A stretch of DNA of 7,176 nucleotides from an uncultured Eubacteriales bacterium (lineage in GTDB: Bacteria; Bacillota_A; Clostridia; Peptostreptococcales; Anaerovoracaceae): contig CADATR010000089.1 in assembly GCA_902790885.1 (NCBI GenBank), positions 1 to 7,176 of the forward strand. The letters run 5' to 3'. A model generated the notes under the pieces. It was not told the origin of the DNA. It did not search any database and saw nothing but the letters and a program-made list of their open reading frames with translations. A program made the translations under genes and the position numbers. Positions 1 to 5,975 of this stretch are shown one piece after another (position 1 is the stretch's first letter; each line of letters opens with the position of its first letter).

Positions 1-750
1 GCCGAGGCGGTAAACAGGATGATCCATCTGGCCGCGTTCGCGGGCGACGCGCCGCTTTACATAGTGCATCTTTCGAGCGCCTAGGGACTCCATGAGGTGC
101 TAAGGGCAAGAGCTGAGCGCAGGCCTAACCTGGGAGTCGAGACCTGCACACAGTATCTGATCCTTACAGACAGGGAGTACGAGGATCCTGTTGAGGGCCT
201 CAAGGCCATCATGTCGCTGCCGCTTCGCAAGGATCAGGACAGGGAGGAACTCTGGCAGGCTCTGGCTGACGGCACCATCGATACCGTTGCGACAGACCAC
301 TGCCCGTTCCATTTCAGGGAAGGCAAGGCCGAGAAACAGTACGGAAAGGACGACTTCACGAAGTGTCCTAACGGAGCCCCGGGCGTGCAGGAGAGGCTGA
401 TGCTGCTGTTCTCTGAAGGCTTCATGAAGGGCCGCATAAGCCTGCCTCAGGTGGTGAAATACAGTTCTTCAAATCCGTGCCGCATGTTTGGACTTTATCC
501 TCAGAAGGGAAGCTTTGAGCCGGGCACCGACGCTGATATCGTCATCATCGATCCTGAAAAGAAGACCCTGATAAATAAGGAATACATCCGCGGAGCTTCG
601 GACTATTCATGCTACGAAGGAATGGAGCTCGAAGGGCGTATAGACAATGTCTTCCTCAGAGGCGAAGAGATAGTCAGAGACGGAGATTTCCTCGGAAAAC
701 GGGGTGACGGAAAGTATCTCAGGCGAGAAAACAGCGTGCTGGCAAAATAA
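1..750 (+). pseudogene. hyuA: Hydantoinase/dihydropyrimidinase (HyuA type), 3' part, interrupted by in-frame TAG
   Basis: This is the C-terminal half (249 codons visible) of a cyclic-amidohydrolase of the D-hydantoinase/dihydropyrimidinase family. These cytoplasmic zinc enzymes open hydantoin or dihydropyrimidine rings to N-carbamoyl amino acids. Reading from base 1, the frame gives YIVHLSSA, then TAG at 82-84, then GLHEVLRARAE and onward without another break to TAA at 748-750. The His of VHLSS (codon 23) and the Asp of ATDHCPF (codon 99, bases 295-297) match the last two metal ligands of the family. PNGAPGVQERLMLLFSEG, PQKGSFEPGTDADIVIIDP and a C-terminal GKYLRR stretch resemble E. coli HyuA. 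The first half and the true start lie outside the window. A GTG at 97 could restart translation, with a weak AGGGA at 84-88, but the product would lack almost all metal ligands. The gene may be a recent pseudogene, a sequencing error, or read through at TAG. Family call about 0.95; loss of function uncertain. Confidence 0.85.
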
Positions 751-755
751 ATGCG

Positions 756-786
756 GCGAAACGCTAAAACTATTTTAGTTTTTCGC
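756..786. promoter_or_regulatory. A+T-rich inverted repeat upstream of ygeW promoter (candidate operator or weak terminator)
   Basis: GCGAAA (756-761) pairs with TTTCGC (781-786), and inside it CTAAAA-CTA-TTTTAG (764-778) forms a 6-bp palindrome with a 3-base spacer. The inner palindrome is centred about 59 bases before the expected ygeW transcription start, where class I activator sites commonly lie. The same 10 bases ACTATTTTAG recur at 3783-3792 in the ygeY/regulator control region, which favours a binding site. TTTTT (779-783) directly after the inner hairpin also allows a weak terminator for the hydantoinase gene. Both readings are inference. Confidence 0.45.
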
Positions 787-795
787 TCAAATCAC

Positions 796-823
796 TTGAA
801 ATACCCTACAACAGGTATATAAT
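796..823 (+). promoter_or_regulatory. Sigma-70/sigma-A-type promoter of ygeW-arcC
   Basis: TTGAAA (796-801) and a perfect TATAAT (818-823) are separated by 16 bases, so transcription should start near 830 and leave a leader of about 60 bases before the ygeW ATG. This suggests that ygeW and carbamate kinase form a unit separate from the hydantoinase gene upstream. Confidence 0.7.
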
Positions 824-889
824 GAAATAAATTAATGAGAGCAAAAAATTTTTAAGGAAATGCTGCAGGAACAGACAAGGAGAGAAAAA

Positions 890-2086
890 ATGTCGAAAAC
901 AACAGAACTGGCAGAAAAGCTCGCGAAGCTGAATATCGCGGACATGTATGAGAACGATTTCTTCCTGACATGGGAGAAGACAGACGATGAGATCGAAGCG
1001 GTATTCGCTGTTGCAGATGCGCTGAGAGATCTGAGAGAACGCAACAAATCCACAAAGATCTTTGATTCCGGACTCGGCATCTCGATCTTCCGTGACAATT
1101 CCACAAGAACACGTTTCTCATTCGCGAGCGCATGCAATCTGCTCGGACTCGAGGTTCAGGATCTCGATGAGAAGAAATCACAGATCGCTCACGGCGAGAC
1201 AGTACGTGAGACAGCTACGATGGTTTCGTTCATGGCTGACGTCATCGGCATCCGTGACGACATGTACATCGGCAAGGGCAATGCTTACATGCATGAGTTC
1301 ATGGACTCCGTTACACAGGCGAACAAGGACGGCGTGCTCGAGCAGAAACCTACTCTTGTAAGCCTTCAGTGCGATATCGACCACCCGACACAGGCAATGG
1401 CAGACGCTCTTCACATCATCCACGAGATGGGCGGCGTTGAGAACCTCAAGGGCAAGAAGATCGCAATGAGCTGGGCTTATTCACCATCTTACGGCAAACC
1501 TCTCTCTGTTCCGCAGGGAATCATCGGACTCCTCACCAGATTCGGAATGGATGTCGTTCTTGCTCATCCGGAAGGATATGAAGTCATGAGCGATGTAGTA
1601 GAGGTAGCAAAGAAGAACGCTGCTGAATCCGGCGGAAAGTTCTCGATCACAAATGACATGAAGGAAGCGTTCAAGGACGCTGACGTTGTATATCCTAAGA
1701 GCTGGGCTCCGTTTGCTGCAATGGAAGTCAGAACAGACCTTTACGGAAAGGGCGACTTCGACGGCATTGACAAGCTCGAAAAGGAACTGCTTGCTCAGAA
1801 TGCGACACATCAGGACTGGCATGTAGATGACGAGATGATGAAGCTGACAAAGAACGGTCTCGACACGCTGTACATGCATCCGCTGCCGGCAGATATCGAG
1901 GGCGTTTCCTGCGAGCACGGCGAAGTTACAGCAAAGGTATTCGATCACGCGCGTGACTCCCTGTACAAAGAGGCATCCAACAAGCCTTACATCATCGCAG
2001 CTATGATCTTCCTCGCAAAGGTCAAAGACCCTGTCGCTGCTCTTAAGAAGCTCGACGAGGAAGCAGATCCTAGAAAAGCATTCTAA
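890..2086 (+). CDS. ygeW: YgeW-type knotted catabolic carbamoyltransferase
   Basis: This cytoplasmic enzyme belongs to the aspartate/ornithine carbamoyltransferase superfamily. YgeW proteins are thought to work in the catabolic direction, splitting a ureido compound with phosphate to give carbamoyl phosphate and an amine. The 398-residue protein is close to the 396 of E. coli YgeW. The carbamoyl-phosphate loop STRTR is at residues 71-75, DHPTQ at about 164-168, and HPLPADIEGV near 330, in place of the HCLP seen in ornithine carbamoyltransferases. The ATG at 890 is chosen over the in-frame ATG at 860 because AAGGAG (877-882) sits 7 bases before it and because MSKTTELAEKL begins like the family; the site before 860 (AAGGA) is too close. 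Carbamate kinase follows after 20 bases, so the carbamoyl phosphate probably feeds ATP formation. Threonine is nearly always ACA, suggesting high expression. The in vivo substrate is not visible; 2,3-diureidopropionate-like compounds are a plausible inference from work on urate clusters. Confidence 0.93.
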   Translation: MSKTTELAEKLAKLNIADMYENDFFLTWEKTDDEIEAVFAVADALRDLRERNKSTKIFDSGLGISIFRDNSTRTRFSFASACNLLGLEVQDLDEKKSQIAHGETVRETATMVSFMADVIGIRDDMYIGKGNAYMHEFMDSVTQANKDGVLEQKPTLVSLQCDIDHPTQAMADALHIIHEMGGVENLKGKKIAMSWAYSPSYGKPLSVPQGIIGLLTRFGMDVVLAHPEGYEVMSDVVEVAKKNAAESGGKFSITNDMKEAFKDADVVYPKSWAPFAAMEVRTDLYGKGDFDGIDKLEKELLAQNATHQDWHVDDEMMKLTKNGLDTLYMHPLPADIEGVSCEHGEVTAKVFDHARDSLYKEASNKPYIIAAMIFLAKVKDPVAALKKLDEEADPRKAF

Positions 2087-2106
2087 AAAAAGAAGGTCAG
2101 TTTAAA

Positions 2107-3051
2107 ATGGAAAAGAAGAAAATCGTCGTCGCTTTAGGCGGCAATGCCCTTGGAAGCAATCTGATAGAGCAGATGAGATCGGTCACAGATGCTGTAAAGC
2201 CTATCGCCGATCTTATCGAAGAGGGCTATGAAGTAGTGGTATCTCACGGAAACGGTCCGCAGGTCGGAGTCATCCAGGATGCCATGACGCTTCTCTCAAG
2301 AGAGTATCCTGAAAAGCATCCGCACTTCCCGCTGTCTGTATGCACAGCCATGAGCCAGGGATACATCGGATATGATATCCAGAACAAGCTCAGAGAAGAG
2401 CTTCTCGACAGGGGCATCAAAAAGGACGTCACAAGCGTACTTACACAGGTCGAGGTAGACCCTGATGATCCGGCTTTTCAGCACCCAACAAAGCCGATCG
2501 GCCCGTTCCTCACAAAAGAGGAAGCCGAAGCCAAGAAGAAGCTGAGAAATCACGTATTCATCGAAGACGCAGGCAGGGGCTACAGGAGAGTCGTTGCAAG
2601 TCCTGAGCCAAAAGCGATCATTGAGATCGACACCATCAGGACTCTTGCTGACGCAGGGCACATCGTCATAGCCGCAGGCGGAGGCGGTATCCCTGTGACA
2701 AAGGCAGAGAACCATCACCTTAAGGGTTCGCCTGCAGTAATCGACAAGGACCGCGCATCCGAACTTCTTGCCGAAGAACTAGACGCCGACTACCTCATCA
2801 TTCTCACAGCTGTTGAGAACGCGATGATAAACTACAATAAGCCGGGCGAAAAGAAACTCGGTGACATCACCGTTGAAGAGGCAAAGAAGTATATCGCTGA
2901 AGGTCAGTTCGCTCCGGGATCGATGCTTCCGAAGGTAGAGGCTGCTGTAAAATTTGCAGAGTCAAAGCCGGGAAGAGTAGCTCTTATCACTCTGCTTGAG
3001 AAAGCAAGAGAAGGCATAAGAGGAGAGACCGGAACACGCATCCACGCATAA
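2107..3051 (+). CDS. arcC: Carbamate kinase (YqeA/ArcC family)
   Basis: Carbamate kinase, used catabolically, converts carbamoyl phosphate plus ADP to ATP and carbamate, which decays to CO2 and ammonia. The 314 residues match the usual family length. The amino acid kinase fold motifs are present in order: ALGGNAL (9-15), SHGNGPQVG (46-54), IAAGGGGIPV (188-197), DKDRASELLA (213-222), FAPGSMLPKVEA (268-279) and TGTRI at the end. GAAGG (2092-2096) lies 10 bases before the ATG. The gene ends with two consecutive TAA codons (3049-3054). It lies 20 bases behind ygeW with no promoter between, so it is almost certainly co-transcribed and acts on the product of YgeW. By context it is the counterpart of E. 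coli yqeA rather than of an arginine-deiminase arcC: no arcA or arcD is in the window. Confidence 0.96.
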   Translation: MEKKKIVVALGGNALGSNLIEQMRSVTDAVKPIADLIEEGYEVVVSHGNGPQVGVIQDAMTLLSREYPEKHPHFPLSVCTAMSQGYIGYDIQNKLREELLDRGIKKDVTSVLTQVEVDPDDPAFQHPTKPIGPFLTKEEAEAKKKLRNHVFIEDAGRGYRRVVASPEPKAIIEIDTIRTLADAGHIVIAAGGGGIPVTKAENHHLKGSPAVIDKDRASELLAEELDADYLIILTAVENAMINYNKPGEKKLGDITVEEAKKYIAEGQFAPGSMLPKVEAAVKFAESKPGRVALITLLEKAREGIRGETGTRIHA

Positions 3052-3052
3052 T

Positions 3053-3081
3053 AAAAACGCGCGCCTCTTCTGAGGCGCGCG
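3053..3081 (-). terminator. Intrinsic terminator of the PAS-HTH regulator gene
   Basis: A perfect 10-bp G+C stem, CGCGCGCCTC (3058-3067) and GAGGCGCGCG (3072-3081) with loop TTCT, is followed on the minus strand by five T (complement of 3053-3057). It begins 6 bases after the regulator's stop codon. On the plus strand no T-run follows, so it may end arcC transcription only weakly. Confidence 0.85.
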
Positions 3082-3087
3082 GCAAAC

Positions 3088-3741
3088 TCACTCCTGATCG
3101 GCAGTTTTGCGGATCTCATCCAGATAACTGTAAAGAGTGTAGGTGGATATGCCGAAGAACTGGCAGATCTTAGGGCCCGACTTGGTAACGAGGAATGCTC
3201 CTCTTTCGTCAAGAAAGCGTATGGCACGCATCTTCTCATCCTTGCTCATCAGGGCTGTAGGCTTGCCGATGAGCCTGACGCTGTGATCAAGCAGCTCGTC
3301 GAGAAGGTCGGAGACATTGCCCGAGATCGACTCAACATCCTTGCCCGGGCTGTCCTGTCCGGTAAAGGCGCGGATGGCATCGTCTATCGCGACAAGCATG
3401 CTTATGTCGTAATTGATGCCAAGAAGCCCGATCACCTTTTCGTCATCATCGCGGATGAAGAGAGTAGTGGACTTAAGGACTCTTCCGTCAGAGGTCTTTG
3501 TGAAATATGAGATGCGGTCCTCTATCATCCTGGGGTTTTCCCTGAGAGACTCCAGCACTATGTGGGACGGACCGTCACCGATCGAACGGCCGGTAACATG
3601 ACCGTTCTCAATAGCGACTATGGTATGTTCATGGTTATCGCCTCTGAGGTCGTGGATAACGACTTCGCAGTTCCGGCCGAACTGACCGGCGAGGCCTTTT
3701 GCCACATGTGACGCAAATTCAAATCGTTTGTCAGGCTTCAT
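3088..3741 (-). CDS. YheO/DauR-type PAS-HTH transcriptional regulator
   Basis: The 217-residue protein has the two-part layout of the YheO/DauR family. An N-terminal PAS-like sensor domain (about 5-118) contains CEVVIHDL (25-32), TIVAIENGHVTGRSIG (40-55) and VIGLLGINYDIS (103-114). A C-terminal helix-turn-helix (about 165-212) includes MSKDEKMRAIRFLDERGAF and ISTYTLYSYLDEIR. Such proteins bind DNA in response to a small ligand; DauR controls D-arginine catabolism genes. The gene runs convergent to arcC and divergent from ygeY, inside the cluster, so it most likely senses a pathway compound such as a purine or ureido intermediate (inference). ATG 3741 is preceded by only a weak GTGAGA site, consistent with low expression. 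It has no signal peptide or membrane segment. The stop is TGA and a terminator follows at once. Family assignment is strong; ligand and sign of control are unknown. Confidence 0.87.
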   Translation of the reverse strand: MKPDKRFEFASHVAKGLAGQFGRNCEVVIHDLRGDNHEHTIVAIENGHVTGRSIGDGPSHIVLESLRENPRMIEDRISYFTKTSDGRVLKSTTLFIRDDDEKVIGLLGINYDISMLVAIDDAIRAFTGQDSPGKDVESISGNVSDLLDELLDHSVRLIGKPTALMSKDEKMRAIRFLDERGAFLVTKSGPKICQFFGISTYTLYSYLDEIRKTADQE

Positions 3742-3779
3742 ATGATCATCTCACTTTCGTATGACGCTTTGAAAAACTT

Positions 3780-3792
3780 TATACTATTTTAG
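3780..3792 (+). promoter_or_regulatory. Candidate -10 of ygeY promoter overlapping shared motif ACTATTTTAG
   Basis: TATACT (3780-3785) matches five of six -10 bases and would start ygeY transcription near 3792 with a leader of about 60 bases. No good -35 is seen at 16-18 bases upstream (around 3757-3762), suggesting dependence on an activator if this is the true promoter. ACTATTTTAG (3783-3792) repeats the sequence at 769-778 and overlaps this -10 as well as the regulator's own -10 on the other strand. Confidence 0.4.
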
Positions 3793-3814
3793 CAATAAAA
3801 TCTTTTTTACACAA
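3786..3814 (-). promoter_or_regulatory. Promoter of the PAS-HTH regulator
   Basis: On the minus strand TTGTGT (3814-3809) and TAAAAT (3791-3786) are 17 bases apart, and TGC directly before TAAAAT makes it an extended -10. Transcription would start near 3779, about 38 bases before the ATG. Because this -10 lies within the shared motif, a protein bound there would also control the regulator gene itself. Confidence 0.5.
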
Positions 3815-3850
3815 TAAATATTATTCATTACAACACGGAGGTATACAGAA

Positions 3851-5251
3851 ATGATCCCGGATTATGAAGCCATCAGGAAAGCTGCGGAAAACTACGGACC
3901 AGAGATCAGCAGATTCCTCAGAGACATGATCTCGCATCCAAGCGAAAGCGCTGAAGAAGGTGAAGTCGTAGCATGCATCAAGGCCGAGATGGAAAAGCTC
4001 GGTTATGACAAGGTTGAAGTCGACGGCCTCGGCAACGTTATCGGATGGATGGGCGATGGAGACAAGATCATTGCCATCGATTCCCACATCGATACAGTAG
4101 GCATCGGAAACATAAACAACTGGACAGACGATCCTTACAAGGGATATGAGACAGACGACATCATTTACGGACGCGGCGGCTCCGACCAGGAAGGCGGAAT
4201 GGCAAGCGCTGTATACGGCACAAAGATTATGAAAGAGCTCGGCCTCATTCCTGAGGGATACAAGATCATGGTAGTCGGTTCCGTAATGGAAGAGGACTGC
4301 GACGGAATGTGCTGGCAGTACATCGTCAACAAGTACTTCGACGGTCCTGAAGATGCCAGAAACAAGATCGAATTCGTGATCTCGACAGAGCCTACAGACG
4401 GCGGAATCTACAGAGGACACAGAGGCCGCATGGAGATCAGGGTAGACGTCAAGGGCGTATCGTGCCACGGTTCTGCTCCTGAAAGAGGAGATAACGCTAT
4501 CTATAAGATGGCAGACATCATCGATGAAGTCAGACAGCTGAACAACAACGGATGCGATGACAGCACACAGATCAACGGTCTCGTAAAGATGCTCGATCCT
4601 AAGTTCAATCCGGATCACTATGAAGATGCAAGATTCCTCGGACGCGGCACATGCGCTGTATCCCAGATCTTCTACACATCGCCTAGCCGCTGCGCTGTAG
4701 CAGACTCCTGCGCTATCTCGATCGACAGACGTATGACTGCCGGCGAGACATGGGACAGCTGCCTCGAAGAGATCAGACAGCTTCCGAGCGTAAAGAAGTA
4801 CGGCGATGACGTAAAGGTTTCGATGTACATGTACGACAGACCGTCCTGGACAGGCGAAGTATACGAGACAGAGTGCTACTTCCCTACATGGATCAACAAG
4901 GAGAGCTCGGCTCACGTAAAGGCTCTCGTAGAGGCTCACAAGGCACTCTTCGGAGAGAAGAGGATCGGATCGCCTAGCGCGATGCACCTCAGAGACGGCA
5001 GACCTCTCTGCGACAAGTGGACATTCTCCACAAACGGAGTATCCATCCAGGGCCGTTACGGAATCCCATGCGTAGGATTCGGACCTGGAGCTGAGAGCCA
5101 GGCTCACGCTCCTAACGAGATCACATGGAAGCAGGACCTCGTGACATGCGCAGCTCTCTACGCAGCAGCTATTCCTCTGTATCCTGATCAGGAGAAGATA
5201 GGCGACGTTACACAGTTCCGTCAGGGCACAACAAACAACGACATCAAATAA
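3851..5251 (+). CDS. ygeY: YgeY-type M20 metallohydrolase, extended form
   Basis: This is a zinc-dependent M20 peptidase/deacylase-like hydrolase of the YgeY group, known as selenium-metabolism-linked hydrolases. M20 enzymes cleave amide or ureido bonds; the substrate here is probably an intermediate of the hydantoin/purine route (inference). The metal and catalytic pattern is complete: SHIDT (His79, Asp81), [10 protein letters not shown] (Asp112), MEED (Glu147/Glu148), STEPTDG (Glu180), CHGSAPERG (His206, lid domain) and QAHAPNE (His419). [14 protein letters not shown] (281-294), DRPSWTG and KWTFSTNGV are further resemblances to YgeY. At 466 residues it is about 60 longer than E. coli YgeY; extra stretches appear near 162-172, 235-258 and 372-388. 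GGAGG (3837-3841) sits 9 bases before the ATG. It has its own control region and terminator, thus is likely a single-gene unit. Threonine is almost only ACA and leucine mostly CTC, indicating very high expression. Confidence 0.93.
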   Translation: MIPDYEAIRKAAENYGPEISRFLRDMISHPSESAEEGEVVACIKAEMEKLGYDKVEVDGLGNVIGWMGDGDKIIAIDSHIDTVGIGNINNWTDDPYKGYETDDIIYGRGGSDQEGGMASAVYGTKIMKELGLIPEGYKIMVVGSVMEEDCDGMCWQYIVNKYFDGPEDARNKIEFVISTEPTDGGIYRGHRGRMEIRVDVKGVSCHGSAPERGDNAIYKMADIIDEVRQLNNNGCDDSTQINGLVKMLDPKFNPDHYEDARFLGRGTCAVSQIFYTSPSRCAVADSCAISIDRRMTAGETWDSCLEEIRQLPSVKKYGDDVKVSMYMYDRPSWTGEVYETECYFPTWINKESSAHVKALVEAHKALFGEKRIGSPSAMHLRDGRPLCDKWTFSTNGVSIQGRYGIPCVGFGPGAESQAHAPNEITWKQDLVTCAALYAAAIPLYPDQEKIGDVTQFRQGTTNNDIK

Positions 5252-5274
5252 CAACAGAACATATTTTGATAAAG

Positions 5275-5312
5275 GCCCCGCGTCCTCTAAAGGGTGCGGG
5301 GCTTTTGTTGTT
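5275..5312 (+). terminator. Intrinsic terminator after ygeY
   Basis: GCCCCGC (5275-5281) pairs with GCGGGGC (5296-5302). Wobble pairs and CC/GG continue the stem inward to a loop around 5287-5290, and TTTTGTTGTT follows. It lies 23 bases after the ygeY stop and separates the catabolic cluster from the xpt block. Confidence 0.9.
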
Positions 5313-5336
5313 AAAGCTGTCTGTTTATGATATTCT
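5308..5336 (+). promoter_or_regulatory. Candidate promoter of xpt
   Basis: TTGTTA (5308-5313) and TATTCT (5331-5336) are 17 bases apart, each matching four of six consensus bases. TATGAT at 5326-5331 is an alternative -10. The -35 overlaps the T-rich tail of the preceding terminator. The leader from here to the gene is only about 45 bases, too short for a purine riboswitch. Confidence 0.35.
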
Positions 5337-5387
5337 CACTATGTATGAGCAACTTTACAAAAAATAAATGAAAGAGGGAGCTGACAC

Positions 5388-5963
5388 ATGAAAAGAATGG
5401 AAGAAATGATACTGAAAGAGGGAAAGATACTGCCGGGCGGAGTGCTCAAAGTCGGAAGCTTTCTCAATCAGCAGGTGGACATACACTTCATGAAGGAGAT
5501 AGGAGATGAAGTAGCCCGCCTGTATAAGGACGCCGGCGCTACCAAGATTCTCACTATCGAATCTTCCGGTATCCCTATCGCCATATCCGCGGGATTTGCC
5601 ATGGGGCTGCCTGTTGTATATGCAAAGAAAAACAAATCATCGAATGTTTCGGGGGATGTGTATTCCACACCTGTAAAATCGTTCACACACGGCAACACAA
5701 ACAATGTCGTGGTTACAAAAGAGTACCTTTCGGCCGATGATAAGGTCCTCATCGTGGATGACTTTCTGGCTCACGGAAGCGCGCTCACAGGCCTTATCGA
5801 TATAGTAGGTCAGGCAGGTGCGACTGTGGTCGGCTGTGTCGCGGCTATCGAGAAAGGATTCCAGATGGGAGGAGACAGGCTCAGGGAACAGGGCTACAGG
5901 ATCGAGTCTCTCGCCATCGTAGACGAGATGACAGATGACGGCATCACTTTCCGCGAGCAGTAA
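5388..5963 (+). CDS. xpt: Xanthine phosphoribosyltransferase
   Basis: Xpt makes XMP from xanthine and PRPP in purine salvage in the cytoplasm. The 191 residues are close to the 194 of the Bacillus subtilis enzyme and align with it along the whole length: GGVLKVGSFLNQQVD (18-32), IGDEVARLYKDAGATKILTI, then ESSGI in the N-terminal part, the PRPP-binding LIVDDFLAHGSALTGL (about 121-136), IEKGFQMGGDRL and GYRIESLAIV near the end. GAGGGAG (5374-5380) lies 7 bases before ATG 5388, which is preferred over the in-frame ATG 5397. A terminator and a probable promoter set it apart from ygeY, and an alpha/beta hydrolase gene follows after 12 bases. If the upstream cluster degrades urate or xanthine, Xpt would draw on the same pool, but the gene is widespread in Firmicutes and adjacency may be incidental. 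No purine riboswitch is seen before it. Confidence 0.93.
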   Translation: MKRMEEMILKEGKILPGGVLKVGSFLNQQVDIHFMKEIGDEVARLYKDAGATKILTIESSGIPIAISAGFAMGLPVVYAKKNKSSNVSGDVYSTPVKSFTHGNTNNVVVTKEYLSADDKVLIVDDFLAHGSALTGLIDIVGQAGATVVGCVAAIEKGFQMGGDRLREQGYRIESLAIVDEMTDDGITFREQ

Positions 5964-5975
5964 ATCGGATAACGG

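Noticed and set aside
82..84. Pyrrolysine at the TAG codon
   Set aside because: Known pyrrolysine proteins are mainly methylamine methyltransferases. No biological reason for it in a hydantoinase is seen, and no pyl genes are in the window; kept only as a test under the finding.
97..750. GTG at 97 as the real start of a short independent gene
   Set aside because: The frame upstream (1-81) encodes the matching hydantoinase sequence including the VHLSS metal ligand, so 97-750 is the tail of the broken gene. A restart product would lack most of the metal site.
860..889. Upstream in-frame ATG giving a 408-residue YgeW
   Set aside because: The AAGGA before it is only 3 bases away, the extra 10 residues are unlike the family start, and ATG 890 has a well-spaced AAGGAG.
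832..1181. Minus-strand frames of 101 and 109 codons opposite ygeW
   Set aside because: They overlap a clear gene, lack ribosome sites and show no domain.
3821..5254. 477-codon open frame on the minus strand opposite ygeY
   Set aside because: Its codons are exactly aligned with those of ygeY. Stops are missing only because ygeY avoids TTA, CTA and TCA. The product is Cys/Ser/Val-rich with no recognisable domain, and ygeY has all family motifs and a good ribosome site.
5303..5387. Purine riboswitch before xpt
   Set aside because: Only about 85 bases separate the ygeY terminator and xpt, and no three-way-junction aptamer pattern or second terminator is present.
5341..5391. Two tiny frames before xpt (5341-5367, 8 codons; 5368-5391, 7 codons, the stop overlapping the xpt ATG)
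   Set aside because: Neither has a ribosome binding site and the leader shows no attenuator hairpin. The overlap is probably chance.
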